Shown: piece by piece, positions 30,076-42,582 of the stretch
Layout of the letters: every line of letters starts with the position of its first letter
Numbering within the stretch: position 1 is the stretch's first letter
DNA from: Mitosporidium daphniae
Lineage: Eukaryota > Microsporidia
Assembly (NCBI RefSeq): GCF_000760515.2
Contig: NW_013546711.1
Coordinates: forward strand, 1 to 64,000
Direction of reading: 5' to 3'
DNA length: 64,000 bases
The notes under the pieces: model-generated
Seen by the model: the letters and a program-made list of their open reading frames with translations, nothing else
The model's database searches: none
What the model was told of the DNA's origin: nothing
Made by a program: the position numbers and the translations under genes

Positions 30076-31527
30076 ATGTTGCTGCGACAGCGTGTCCGCT
30101 TGTTCAAAGAGGCTTTCCCATGGGCAAGGGTTTTTAGGGCACATTTACATTTGCACGAATATGAAGCCAAGAACCTTTTAAAGATGGCCCACGTAGATGT
30201 GCAGCCTTTTGTTGTGGTTGACGCGTCCATGGATCGGGTAGAGGCAGAGAGTATCGTCAAGACCCTGGCTGCAGCTTATCCCAATGATGCGCTGGTGGTA
30301 AAGGCCCAGGTGCTTGCCGGCGGTCGCGGAAAGGGACGGTTCCCAGAATCTGGCCTCCATGGCGGAGTTAAAGTAACCAAAAGGTACCAGCCCTGCATGA
30401 GATTATTTCCAGTGTTGATGAGGCCGTCTCGCTTCTCTTTGACAAGATGCTCAATAAGCGATTGGTAACGCTGCAGTCTCCCCCAGAAGGCTTGCTTGTA
30501 GAAAAGGTATCTTTTTCTGCTTATCAAAAAGGTAATGGTCGCCAAATCTGTGGACATTCAAAAAGAGACCTACCTTGCGATAGTGCTTGACCGTCGGACA
30601 CGCTCGCCAATGCTGATATGCTCTCCAATCGGTGGAATCGATATTGAGAAAGTGGCCGCTGAAAATCCCGAGGCTATTTTAGCGGTTCCTCTTGATGGTG
30701 CGGATACACCCATCCCAATGGAGCTCATCTGCCGCCATTTGGGCCTGCCAGAGGTTGACGTCGAAATCCACCGCCAGATCGCCGCGCTAATTAGGATTTT
30801 TTTCTCAAGCGATGCCTTACAGGTGGAGATTAATCCACTTGCCATGCTTACAAACGGCAAAGGTAAGCCTATTTATCGCATCTCAAAGTGATGGCTATCG
30901 ATTCCAAAATCGAAATCGATGATGCCGCCCTGTTTCGGCAGCGTGGCTTTTCAACGGCATCAACACAAGACAAACGGGAGGCTGCTGCCTCTGCGCTTGC
31001 GCTGTCATTTGTAAATCTCAGCGGTACCGTTGGGTCGCTAGTCAATGGCGCTGGCCTTGCCATGGCCACGATGGATCTCATCAAAGAGTTCAATGGAAGT
31101 GCTGCAAATTTCCTCGATGTTGGCGGCTCCGCCTCCGCCTCGCAAGTGGCAGGTGGTTTGCACATCATCGCTTCAGATCCAAACGTACGCTTTTGTCCCC
31201 GATTTCTTGTTTTGATGGATCTAGGTACGGGCCATTTTCGTAAATATTTTTGGCGGCATCATGCGATGCGATACCGTTGCTTCTGGTCTGATATCAGCCT
31301 ATCGGCTACTTGAACAAAAAGGCATTGTACTCCCGCCAACAATTGTTCGACTTGCCGGCACGCGGCTTGAAGAGGCAACCGCGCTAATAAAAGACTCTGG
31401 GCTCCCCTTTCTCTTCACAACGGATCTTTCTGAAGGGGCCAGATTGGCCGTCGCTGCTGCCACACGCGATACGGCGGCACCAGCGCCATCGTTTAGATGT
31501 ACGTTGACTGCACAACAAATCCGATAA
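30076..31527 (+). CDS. LSC2: succinyl-CoA ligase beta subunit, mitochondrial
   Basis: TCA-cycle enzyme making ATP or GTP from succinyl-CoA; this subunit holds the ATP-grasp nucleotide site. Five exons, introns of 29 (30384-30412), 25 (30507-30531), 26 (30863-30888) and 40 nt (31185-31224). Presequence MLLRQRVRLFKEAFPWARVF, then LHEYEAKNLLKMAHVDVQPF, VVKAQVLAGGRGKG, GGIDIEKVAAENPE, VEINPLAML, GSLVNGAGLAMATMDLIKEF, ANFLDVGGSA and AIFVNIFGGIMRCD. Nucleotide specificity cannot be told from sequence. The C-terminus (PAPSFRCTLTAQQIR) runs slightly beyond the family end. Confidence 0.92.
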
Positions 31528-31594
31528 ATTATTGTTGCCGTTTTCGGGTAGTAATTTATTGACAAATAAAGCTTTGCCCGTCGTGGGTCCATCA

Positions 31595-32052
31595 TTAGCC
31601 AGAACAGCCACGGCAGCCGCAAAGTTGACACTGGAAGGGGCGTGTGGCAGAATCTATTTTAGAACGTGGCACCCTGCATATGCAAGTGGTCCCATAGTTC
31701 ATATCGGCCGGCTGAATACACCGCAAGCAACATAGACGCTCGTAGCCCTGTTTTTTCCACTTGGCAATCAGAGCGGCATCGGCGATCTTTTCGCTTAAAC
31801 AGTATTTGTATAGCTCCTCTGAAATGGCCTTCTGGCAATAATACATTTCGTAAATGTAGCGTGAACGCAGATGATGCAGCCGGAATATCGGCCATGAGGC
31901 CTCGGCTATCCGTTTTGTTTCATGGGGCTCAATTTCAGCTAAAGTTATTTTATCTTCCTACCTTCGCGCATGTTGCGCTCGATCTCGTCCAGCGTATGCT
32001 CAATCACTTCCCAGCCGGAAGGCGGCGGAACACACCCAGGTCGTCTCGCCAT
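31595..32052 (-). CDS. BUD31: splicing factor BUD31/G10
   Basis: Two exons, 23-nt intron (31939-31961). The product matches BUD31 over its length: [79 protein letters not shown] and the C-terminal zinc cluster [18 protein letters not shown]31 belongs to the Prp19-related complex and stabilises the active site of the Bact spliceosome. The ATG is preceded by a run of AATTT repeats. One of three spliceosome genes here (with SmG and Prp40). Confidence 0.96.
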
Positions 32053-32138
32053 TAAATTAATTTTCAATTTAATTTAATTTAATTTAATCAAGCCCATGAT
32101 GCATTTGATGCAATGTAGCATAATAGAGCCCATGCCCC

Positions 32139-33452
32139 TCATCCAATTTCGCGTAAAAAAGCTTTAAACAACAGATCAATCAGAAGCCAAAAAGAACTTA
32201 GCGTCGACATGGGCTTTATCAGGTCTGCTAGCTCTTTTTTTTGCACATCGGTGTCTGGCTCGGATCCGAGTGCCAATGCATGCTGATCTTTACGATGAAT
32301 CTGATTTGACAGAACAAGTGCTCGCATGAAATCAGCTTGATTAATATCTGTCAAAACCACGTGGTTCTTGATGAGGCCTTTTAGCAAATCCGGAGTTACA
32401 TATAATAGATCTTCAACCTTTTCAAAACAGCTTTGGACCTTGTGATTGAACATTTTTTGAGTTTTAGGACTGCAATTGGGGGCATTTACAGAACAGCCCG
32501 AGCTCGACTTCAACCCAACGTGCGAATTGCGATCACTTTGACCTCCCAGACGCTCAAAATCGGTCTGCATAAGCTCGATAATGCAACTTTTATCAAAGTA
32601 TGCAGTCTTGGAAGGAAACTCTTTTAAATAGGAAAGCACGAATACAACTGAAATGGATAGAGACGTCGGTATTGGAGAATGGCAAAGCACCTTGCTACAA
32701 TATGAAATGTCAAAGGGATTTTTAAGGTTTAGAGCGTCACTAGCACTGCCATATTTGATGCGAATTTCGTTCAGGTATTCCTCAATCACCAGAGCGCAAG
32801 ATTCGATGACGTGATTTTTCATTTTCTGCAAAATCAAGTCAAGTGCTTGAAATAAGTTGACAAAAACTTTCGCATAAAAGATGGACTTTGCGCTAGGACT
32901 GCCATGTGGCGTGTACATGTTCATCAAATTCAGATAAATCCCGTCAAGCACGTCGGATTCGGATTTTCCTAACTCGCCAAGAGCATTAACTGAATCCTTG
33001 TATTCGAAAAAAACTTTGCTGACCTGGTCTAAAGAGTTCTTAAAAGCATTTATGGGGATGTCTGCCGTATCCAACTGTGCAGATAAAATAATCTCCTTTT
33101 GAAAATTAACCTCAATCAAAGCCAGCACAAGTTTGGCAAGCAAACTTTCGGGAAGCACATCGTAAATGGACCCACAAGGATTCACGTATGAATTGAACAT
33201 AAGCAGAAACTCTCTATAAAAGTTAACATTGCCTTTTGAAGCTTGCGATTCGTCGTATAAGAACTTATAAACAAGATTCTCTATTTCAGCAGCTAGTTTG
33301 TAGCTATCAGTAGGTGTGCGCAAATGGTTATGTAGACGTGGTTTATGAATGAATGGGTTACCAGCCCATTTATTTTCGGCTGCAGAGTTGAGGATAATAA
33401 AGCTCGCTATGATGCTCAAGAGACACAAAAGAAGCGCACGGAGAAGCTTCAT
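32139..33452 (-). CDS. secreted protein of unknown function
   Basis: 437 residues, no intron. It begins with a signal peptide (MKLLRALLLCLLSIIASFII) and then a mainly helical chain with six to eight cysteines in the second half (SYCSKVLCHSPIP, SGCSVNAPNCSPKT). The last 25 residues (STLSSFWLLIDLLFKAFLRE) are hydrophobic enough to act as a GPI-attachment or tail signal. No recognised domain. In a parasitic or endobiotic lineage such an orphan could be a wall or secreted effector protein, but nothing in the sequence shows this. Confidence 0.6.
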   Translation of the reverse strand: MKLLRALLLCLLSIIASFIILNSAAENKWAGNPFIHKPRLHNHLRTPTDSYKLAAEIENLVYKFLYDESQASKGNVNFYREFLLMFNSYVNPCGSIYDVLPESLLAKLVLALIEVNFQKEIILSAQLDTADIPINAFKNSLDQVSKVFFEYKDSVNALGELGKSESDVLDGIYLNLMNMYTPHGSPSAKSIFYAKVFVNLFQALDLILQKMKNHVIESCALVIEEYLNEIRIKYGSASDALNLKNPFDISYCSKVLCHSPIPTSLSISVVFVLSYLKEFPSKTAYFDKSCIIELMQTDFERLGGQSDRNSHVGLKSSSGCSVNAPNCSPKTQKMFNHKVQSCFEKVEDLLYVTPDLLKGLIKNHVVLTDINQADFMRALVLSNQIHRKDQHALALGSEPDTDVQKKELADLIKPMSTLSSFWLLIDLLFKAFLREIG

Positions 33453-33634
33453 GTAACTTGTTTTTATTTTCGAATGTTCTGAGCGGTTTTAACTATAACG
33501 GACGCAGGGAGCCAATAAATTAATAAATTTAACGCAACTTGTAATATTTGGCCCAATCGTTTTCGCCGAACAAAAAAACGCTCTGCTACCCTGCTTTCCG
33601 TGTACAAAATGCTTTCGATTGGATAGTTTTATTG

Positions 33635-35477
33635 CTACTGGCATCGTTCTGATCTTGGCCTTGGAGCGCTTTTGATGATATCATCAACGCGAATGACCAT
33701 CTCTGCAGCCTCCGTCGCTGAGGAAAGAACCTGGCGCTTAAGTCTAGCGCTTTCCGTTATCCCCAAGGCCGAAACATCGGTGATGCGTCCTTGATTGAGG
33801 TCAAGGCCAAATGTCGAAAGGTTGGCTGCATGTGCTGCACGCAGCTGCGAAACAAGCTGCGGAGTGTCCAGACCGGCATTCTCGGACAAGATTGTCGGGA
33901 TCTAAAGTGTAAAAAGCAAGCGATAAAACACAGCCGACAAAAAGTCTAAAAAACAATAAAAGTGCAGAGCGCCACACAAAGCGAGACATCTTCCTTACCA
34001 TTCGGAGCGCGCGCGAAAAGGCCTCGATGGCAAACGCCTGCTTTCCCGGCGTCTTGGCAGCAATCTCGTCAACAGCCCTGCTCATGTGCATCTCGATGCA
34101 GCCGGCACCGAGAACGGTTCGTGTATCATGGCGCACGGCTTGCACCAAAACGCAAAGTGCGTCGTGCATCGAGCGTTCGGCCTCATCGAGCATCTGGCGA
34201 GACGAACCGCGCAAAACAATCGTACATGCGCCATGGCCGTCGGCTCCCTTGACACCTGAAAAGCGTGTCAGCCGCTCTCCACCAACAAGGATCTCCTCCA
34301 CCACCGACGCACTTCCCAAACGAAGCGCTTTCATTGCCGAAGCGGGCTCTGACTCTGATGCGGAAGCATCTGCATTATTATGCGCCTGTCCGAAATAGGA
34401 TGCAATTTGCGCACCGGTCACAAAGGCCAATCGCTCGACGCCATCAAAGTCGGCATGTTCGATGACGGCAATGCCTGCATCTGCAAGAAGCTGTGCCGGC
34501 CATGAATATATGAGCTGGCGATTGACGATGCAATTGATTTTCATCGCTTTCATCACTTCTATTTTGAGGCGCATTTTTTCACGTTCGGCTCTTTCTAGCG
34601 CAGCAAGCGCCTCGCTCGATTCGACACGCATGCGAGAACCAAAGACCTTGATCTTATCCGTATCGAGAGGCGTATTTGCAACCAAAATCCGTGCATCGGT
34701 GATCTGTAAATAAAAAAGCAACCAAGCCACCTTGGTAATGGGCCCAATCATTCGCTTGTCAATGATGAAGCCTTCCGACAGAAATGACTCGCGAAGACGG
34801 CCGCCGGCCTTTTTGATGATTTGGATCATATCCAAGTTTACATGGTCACCATCGCCAAGTCGAAGCACGGCATCCACGGCCATTTCGGCGAAATATTCCT
34901 TCTCTGCTGCGAGAACTTTTGAAGAAAGAGTGGTTTTGGCAATGTTCACCAAATCGCGGCGAAAAAGAACTGGATCGTTTCTATAAGAAAGATTGCAAGT
35001 CCGTGGTACCTGTTATCGATGGCAGCAGCCTCGAGCGTAGCTCGAGCAACGGCTGCAGCGGCACGATACCCTTCAATGATAGTCTGTGGATGGATCTTCA
35101 TGGAAATCAGCTTTTCGGCCTCGCGAAGCAGCTCTGCCGCAAGTATGCAAACGGACGTGGTGCCGTCGCCCACCTCGTCATCCTGCACCTTGGAAATCTC
35201 TACAAGGATCTTTGCAGCAGCATTTTCCAAATGGATGGACTTGAGAATTGTGGCCCCGTCATTGGTCACACTCATGCTGTTGTCCCGGGCCGAAATCAAT
35301 ATCTTGTCCATTCCCTTAGGCCCCAGCGTGTTCCTCACCAAGTCGCCAACGGCAATCGCACCGACAAAGATGTTTAGGCGCGCATTCTCTGCACGCTCTT
35401 CCGTCGCTTCTTGCTGCAAGATTTGGACCGGTGCAAGACTCTAAAACAACGGTTAGCGGAAAGGTGTCGAGTACCAT
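33635..35477 (-). CDS. CCT2: chaperonin TRiC/CCT subunit beta
   Basis: One of eight ring subunits that fold actin and tubulin. Five exons. The start codon alone forms exon 1, directly followed by a 34-nt intron (35441-35474); others are 29 (34981-35009), 27 (34704-34730) and 97 nt (33902-33998). Spliced start [20 protein letters not shown] matches CCT2. Motifs: [109 protein letters not shown] and [15 protein letters not shown] serine/glutamate-rich insertion ([12 protein letters not shown]) lies in the apical domain. The 27-nt intron is stop-free. Confidence 0.95.
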
Positions 35478-35667
35478 TTGTGGAATTGCGTAAGTTGTAA
35501 AATTAATTATAATGTGCACTTGTCAAGTTGACTTGGCTGGCGCTGGCCCCGCTTAAATTTTAACTTGCATGTACATTGAAATTTACAAAATAAACTTTAC
35601 GGTTGGCATGAAATGCGACACTGTATTACATGATCAAAGCGGTGGGCATTGTAAACACAATAACAGG

Positions 35668-36387
35668 CTACAGAAAGCCGTTCCCGCCGCAACTACCAAG
35701 CAGCTCCATATCGTTGCTAAGAGCGTTTAAAAAAGGGTCGTCCGAAAGCGAAATGTCAAGCTCGTCGAAGCAGAGCGAGGTTGACGAAGTGGTTGCCATT
35801 GTAGGCTGTTTTAGCGTTGCAGTGGGCGCGGTGATTGGAGCATACACCAAAAGAGAATCCGAGCCCCTATTAAAATGTTCGTCATCGTCACCTGGAGACG
35901 AGGGCAATCCTTTGGACCCATCCTTTTCGATTCTTCTTCTCTTTGCTCGCTTATTTTGGAACCATATTTGGACAGCGCGACGAGACATACCCAGCTGCTT
36001 CTCGAGCTTTGCACGCATGTCTGCAGATGGATGTGGATGCATCTCAAAAGCAGCATTGAGCAGTCTGGACTCGGAAACCGATAGGCGTCTTCGTGTCTTT
36101 CTTGGCGGGAAGTATGGTGTTGGAAAAGACGAGTTGAGCCCATCTCCTCCGTTCACACCGATGGCCCATGTGTTTTGATTTGCTGCCGTAGGCGGTGGCA
36201 CAGTGGACGTCCATCCGGTCAGCATTATTGGGTACGACGAATTAACAAGGGAAGATGCCATCATTGGCTGTACAGCCGGATGCAGCGGGGCCATGATCAT
36301 TGCCATCGCTGCCATTCTATCATCCATTGTTTGGGGTGAAAATATATCAGTCGCTCCACAGGCTGAAATATTATTCATGTGGATCAT
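35668..36387 (-). CDS. homeodomain transcription factor
   Basis: 239 residues, no intron. A typical 60-residue homeodomain (about residues 94-153) runs from KTRRRLSVSESRLLNAAFEM to SRRAVQIWFQNKRAKRRRIE, with Trp48, Phe49, Gln50 and Asn51 intact and Lys where WFQNRR is usual. The N-terminus is rich in Met, Ala and Pro; the C-terminus has an acidic stretch and Ser/Thr-rich tail. No LIM, POU or TALE insertion, so it resembles fungal Yox1/HD-type factors. It lies 186 bp downstream of the Zn2Cys6 regulator and in the same orientation. Confidence 0.88.
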   Translation of the reverse strand: MIHMNNISACGATDIFSPQTMDDRMAAMAMIMAPLHPAVQPMMASSLVNSSYPIMLTGWTSTVPPPTAANQNTWAIGVNGGDGLNSSFPTPYFPPRKTRRRLSVSESRLLNAAFEMHPHPSADMRAKLEKQLGMSRRAVQIWFQNKRAKRRRIEKDGSKGLPSSPGDDDEHFNRGSDSLLVYAPITAPTATLKQPTMATTSSTSLCFDELDISLSDDPFLNALSNDMELLGSCGGNGFL

Positions 36388-36573
36388 AGTTTACGGTGCT
36401 GATAAGGAATACATTTAAACATTTGATGGAGTGATAGACAGGGTGTCAGCCCATCCACAGCCCAAAATCAAAGGTTTCCCATCGGGCTAGATACATTTGA
36501 GATATAAATTCAGATCTCAACAAGTGATTAAAAGTTCGCCGAAAAATGGACATCAATGCATTTGACTTGAACG

Positions 36574-37583
36574 TCAGGCGGAAAATAGAGGAAGAAAATG
36601 GCCCATCACAATGCGAGGCAGGTCAAACGGATCGCGCTTAACGTGAAGCCACAATAGAAAAGAAAGCGAGGATGTCTCAATTTTCAGGCTAAATGATTGG
36701 GGCGCCGACAGGTCGTTAGCAATGCATAGGTATCGTTTCCAATACAAAAATGCAGACTCGGGAGACATCAGTTCATAAATCCGTAAAGTGCCACTGGCAA
36801 GGATTTCCAGAGGTATTTTCAAGATCTGGCCAAACTCCCTATTTGCAGCGACAAGCTCCCCTGAGCTGCGCCAGAGTGCGACAGGCGTCCCCGATAGTCC
36901 CATGATGTAACTGGCCTCGGACACTTGACGTAGAAACGATTTTTCACAGTGAACGAGATCTTCACAGGAGAGATTCCTGATCGTGTCCAACAGCGCCACA
37001 TTGTAAATCTCAAATAGCGACAAAAATTCGGTCAGTTCTTTCTTATCGAAATTCTGCCTTTCGAGCCAAGTTAATAAAATTTTGTTTGAAGCATCGTAAT
37101 TGAAAGGAACAATGTCGCTGGATGAATAAATCGTTTCAATGGATCGGTCCAAATCCTGTTTTGTCAGTCTCCAATCAATAAAGCTACCTGGCGACGAAAG
37201 CGATGGAGCAAAGGAGGGCTCGTCGCTTGCGTAAAAGTCGGGGATTTCTACCAAGTCCCGCAAGTCCTTGTATTCTGACTTTAGTAAAAATGCATCTCCA
37301 AATTCATCATTCTGGATATCCAAAGCAGCTGGCGGGGCGTTAGATGTCGTTGTCGTCGTCGTCGTCGTCACGATGGCATCCTTAAGCAAGTACTTGCATA
37401 GCTTTCTTTGGCCCTCGACGCATTCTTGGTTCTTATTGAGACAAGGATTACATGGGCGTTCTACCAAGTGTAAGGTGTGCAAAAAGTACCTTCTGAGCAC
37501 TGTAAATGAGACCTCTGACAATAAAGGCATGCATGTATTATTTTTTTAGTCGCTGGTTTTACAGAAGAACTGGAAGAATCCAT
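36574..37583 (-). CDS. Zn2Cys6-PAS transcription factor, AcuK/ERT1 type
   Basis: Two exons; a 29-nt intron (37461-37489) splits the zinc cluster. Splicing gives the canonical Zn2Cys6 spacing C-x2-C-x6-C-x5-C-x2-C-x6-C, seen as ACLYCQRSHLQC, SEERPCNPC and LNKNQEC, in the AcuK/ERT1 style. A poly-Thr run (from a GTC microsatellite near 37345) and an acidic middle follow. The C-terminal PAS-like domain (GLSGTPVALWRSSGELVAAN and REFGQILKIP) matches ERT1/AcuK. In Dikarya these control gluconeogenesis and respiratory growth. The start MDSSSSSVKPATKK follows a TTAATTTTTG box. Zn2Cys6 regulators are essentially fungal, the best lineage clue here. Confidence 0.85.
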
Positions 37584-37892
37584 TTGCGTTTTCAAAAATT
37601 AATTTATAGCAACCACTTCACGCCCAATAACCCCCTTCCTTTTAACACTGCAAACGAGTTAAAGGGGAAAATAATATCGTATGGAAACGAGACCCCCCTG
37701 CTCATGTAAATAGTCACGGTGTTTATTCAAATAAAAACAGCAATACCAGCTTGCTTTGCGGCAGCTTAAAATGCCCCGATTAACAAATGGCAAGCTCATG
37801 TTGATGAGAACTTGAACCCGGTTAAATGTGGCCAACCCCGATTGGGCGGGCGATTTTATTAAAATACTTTTTAAATTTTAAGCAAAAAGTAA

Positions 37893-39515
<1,623 letters not shown>

Positions 39516-39633
39516 TTTTTTATTTATATAATAAATGTCGAACTTTCATCGCATGCAATGTTGCATGGGCTGCTGACTTGCGTTGCCTACAGTCTAATGT
39601 TTATTATAACCGGATCGGCCATGCAAGGCTCAA

Positions 39634-39660
39634 CAACACGGCATGTGTGTGTGTGTGTGT
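39634..39660. repeat. GT microsatellite
   Basis: An uninterrupted (GT)n run, TGTGTGTGTGTGTGTGTG, in the 3' flank between convergent DBP2 and DBF4. Confidence 0.8.
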
Positions 39661-39693
39661 AGAGTGAATTGGCCCGTTTTGTCTAAATACACG

Positions 39694-41842
39694 CTACATG
39701 GGGAAAAGCAGGATCCTCTTTGACTTGAGGTCCGAACTCTTGCCATCGTTTTTGTCGCCATGACATATGGCATCTCCCTTTCTATATTTGCTTTCAACGG
39801 TGTTGCAAAGCGTCGATGTTCTGAGGTTCCTTTTTCCGATGCTGAAGTTTTCATTTGAATTTGATTGGCCCGCCGTATTTTTCAAGGCCTTTTTTGTCAG
39901 AACAGAAAGCGGCGATGCTGCCTTGCAAATCCGCTTTTTGGATGCACAAATTGGACTTGAGGGCGATGCTGAATGGGAATCCTTCAGTTTAAGAGGACAC
40001 TCGGACGACAATTGCTTCTCAATTGTCGATACCCTTTCGATGTCCACATTCTCCTTGTTGCTGGAGTTGGGCGTGCCATGAAGGGCGCGATGCTGAGAAG
40101 GAAAGAGCTTCTCAGCTTGTGGGTCTAAATTTCCCTTGGCAGGTGCGGGGGAATTTCCGATCGATGCAAAGGAAAATGGATGGTGGGGAAACTCCTCCGG
40201 ACACCGGGCGTTGATGGCATGCAATTGCAATGGTTGCGGTGCTGGAAAAGAGCCTGGATTTGCGGCCATGCTGCCTTGCAGCATCTTAGATTTGCCATCA
40301 TTGGGAGATTTAAGCGTCACTTTTGTGATGTTGAATCTTTTAGCAATCGGCGATGAGAGATTGAATATCGAATCAACATGGGGGCTTCTCAGTAGCGAGG
40401 TGTTTTCAGGATCATGCTCCGAATAAGACGATTCAATGCTGCTGTAAACCAAATTGTAATCGGCTGGATAAAGAGTCCTTCTCAGCGATCTCGGCACCTT
40501 TTGGTTGGCTGGCTCGGATAGGCTAAGTGGAGCCAAAATGGCTGAGGACAAGTAATCTTGGGACGAAATTTCTTGCGATGCTGTTTGGGAGGGATCGAGG
40601 AGAATCCGTTTAAACGAAGAGCTGATAAGCTCGTCTAAAGCCGAATAGTTTTTGGATGATTTTGCAAATTTCCGGTGGAACGGCTCTTTTATATGCTGAA
40701 AATTAACATCCACGCTAAACATACCTCGTCCATGTCCGTGTATTTTTCCAAGCAGCATTCGCAAAACCCTGGCTTTTTTACACGCTCATATCTAGACTTT
40801 TGATGTGCCATTGAAGACATGAAGCTATGGTGGACACCGACGTTCGATGAAACGCCCTTCGAAGAAACGCCGGACTTTCTGACCGACTGAACAAGAAATG
40901 GGCAAAATCCAAATGCAGCAGCAAGGTATAGCGTCGGATATGTCGCCACCTGGTTATTGTCGCCAGACGTTGCCGGCGGATATTCCTTAAAAATCGGCTT
41001 GTAATAGTGGAAAATATCTTGGATCATCACAAAATGATGCTCAAACAGCTTGAAATTCTCGGATGCTCTTTTTACTGTGGCAGAGGGCTTGATTTTCATA
41101 ATCAAAGACGTTGTCGATGCCGTCGATATTGTGTGTGTCAGCAACCTGGAAATCTTTGCCTTTTTTTCGATCTTGATTTTTCCAGACGATTCTTGAAGCG
41201 CCTGGAGGAGGCTTGAATTGTCCTTTGATTTTTTGTGCGGCACTTTGACATTGAGCGACCGTAGGATGGTAAATAGCTCTACCGATAAAGTAAATGCTTG
41301 CAAACGCCATACGGTTGATCGACCAAATTGTAATTTTCATTTCAAGCGCCTTTTTTATAAGATCCAAGGACCGCTGTCTTTCAGACCCGACCGTGGCGGA
41401 AAGAATCATCGCAATTGACCTGAGAGTTGCTAATAACTAGACTTACTTGCAATCGGATGGCGAAAACACCGAAACCGGCGTCAACAACCCCTCCTTTGTT
41501 GGCTTCCAGGTGGTCGATGAAATTGGACTGGCCATTGGAGAGGGACAGAGCGCCGATTTTGGCGGCTCCTGCGGCTGAGACACCCGTGCATCGATCCTTA
41601 GCTTTCTCAAATCGTCCGAGGACACTCTGTTTGTAACCATGTGTGTCACATCGATACTGAAGAAGCTTGTAACTTTCTACGGCAATTAAACCAGACAAAA
41701 ATACCAGTCCAATCGACGAAAGCGTAGAAATCAATTTGGCAGAAAGATCCCTGTCCTCAATGTCCAGGTAAAATAGAGAGCATGGCGAAAGAGAGGGAAA
41801 GTGCACATTTGCCGATGGCGCGGCGAGTCGAGCAGATTGCAT
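39694..41842 (-). CDS. DBF4: Dbf4, regulatory subunit of the Cdc7 kinase
   Basis: Activates Cdc7 at replication origins. Five exons, introns of 28, 27, 34 and 29 nt. After splicing the BRCT-like motif N reads LFYLDIEDRDLSAKL … VTSFFSIDVTHMVTN. A second conserved helix reads LIKKALEMKITIWSINQLF and TILRSLNVKVP. The DBF-type zinc finger (motif C) appears as KPGFCECCLEKYTDMDEHIK then EPFHRKFA (CCHH). The C-terminal 330 residues are Ser/Pro-rich and unstructured. Each intron is required to keep frame, and the 34-nt one explains an apparent frameshift near 41300. Start MQSARLAAPSANVHF follows CCCAATTTTTAC; a short out-of-frame ATG lies just upstream. Confidence 0.88.
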
Positions 41843-41932
41843 GTAAAAATTGGGCGCATTATTAGCCCTCAAATGGAAGGTTTACAAATTAAAGTTTCCG
41901 GTTGAAATTATTTTTCACAAAGCTGAAGCTTG
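41843..41932. promoter_or_regulatory. 90-bp bidirectional promoter (DBF4 / DPH3)
   Basis: AT-rich interval with TTTACAAATTAAAGTTTCC and GAAATTATTTTTC tracts, both variants of the AAATTT start box, and GGGCGCATTATTAGCCC at the DBF4 side. No E2F-like site was seen, unlike at the histone promoter. Confidence 0.5.
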
Positions 41933-42172
41933 ATGTCGTCGCTCTTTTATGACGAGATCGAAATCGAGGACTTTGAATTTAACGCGTCCGAGCAAATTTA
42001 TTCGTATCCTTGTCCCTGTGGCGACCGCTTTCTTATCCATCTCGATGAGCTCGCCCAAGGCGAAGAGGTGGCACGGTGTCCCTCTTGCTCGCTTATGATC
42101 AGGGTTATCTACGACGCCGTCCAATTTGCTTCATCCCCCATGAAGCTATCGGAAGAGGCGATTTCTGTATAA
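41933..42172 (+). CDS. DPH3: diphthamide biosynthesis protein Dph3 (CSL zinc protein)
   Basis: 79 residues. The CSL zinc-finger is complete: [26 protein letters not shown] and [16 protein letters not shown], with four Cys ligands for Fe/Zn. Dph3 passes electrons to the Dph1-Dph2 radical enzyme that modifies a histidine of eEF2, and also serves Elongator (Kti11). The first in-frame ATG is at 41933. Family length is about 80 residues. Divergent from DBF4. Confidence 0.95.
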   Translation: MSSLFYDEIEIEDFEFNASEQIYSYPCPCGDRFLIHLDELAQGEEVARCPSCSLMIRVIYDAVQFASSPMKLSEEAISV

Positions 42173-42582
42173 ATGCTCGTTGAGGAGCAGAAAATTTCGG
42201 CGTACATTTTCGTTTTCGGGATGTACATCCCATAATGCTATTTTTTTAATAAACGCTTTAATGGTGCGCTTTTTTATTTCAAGCGTTTTAATTTTTGTTC
42301 TTGGACAATCAGTGTGGATCCTTGATAACGGTGGATCCTCAACTTTTGCACCCGAGATAGAATGTCTGTCACATGCCTGGGCACCTGCACATTAGCGATA
42401 GCATTGAGTGAGCGGGAATCAGGACGTGCCCATTTATACACACACATAAATTAACAATGGCCCACACGCACCAATAGGACTGCCGTATTATTAAGGCGCC
42501 TTTTTATTTTACCAAGTTTACAAATTTGTTGCCCTAATTATTTTGTAACACTGCTTCGTTGGCCTCGGAAGGTTTTTCAAAC
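42173..42582. other. intergenic, no gene seen
   Basis: About 400 bp between DPH3 and the methyltransferase. AT-rich with GGATGTACATCC (42219-42230), a 12-bp perfect palindrome, and CAAATTTGTTGCCCTAA near 42520, close to the next gene's start and similar to other start boxes. Confidence 0.4.

Noticed and set aside
41090-41110. 16-nt intron in DBF4
   Set aside because: The 34-nt intron gives a better match; no intron below 23 nt is needed anywhere in the window.
41270-41320. Frameshift in DBF4
   Set aside because: A 34-nt GT-AG intron joins WSIN to QLFTILRSL in frame and matches the family.
41381-41842. C-terminal fragment of a ubiquitin-activating enzyme (ESYKLL after a hydrophobic run)
   Set aside because: That stretch is a translated intron; spliced, the region is the Dbf4 BRCT-like motif.
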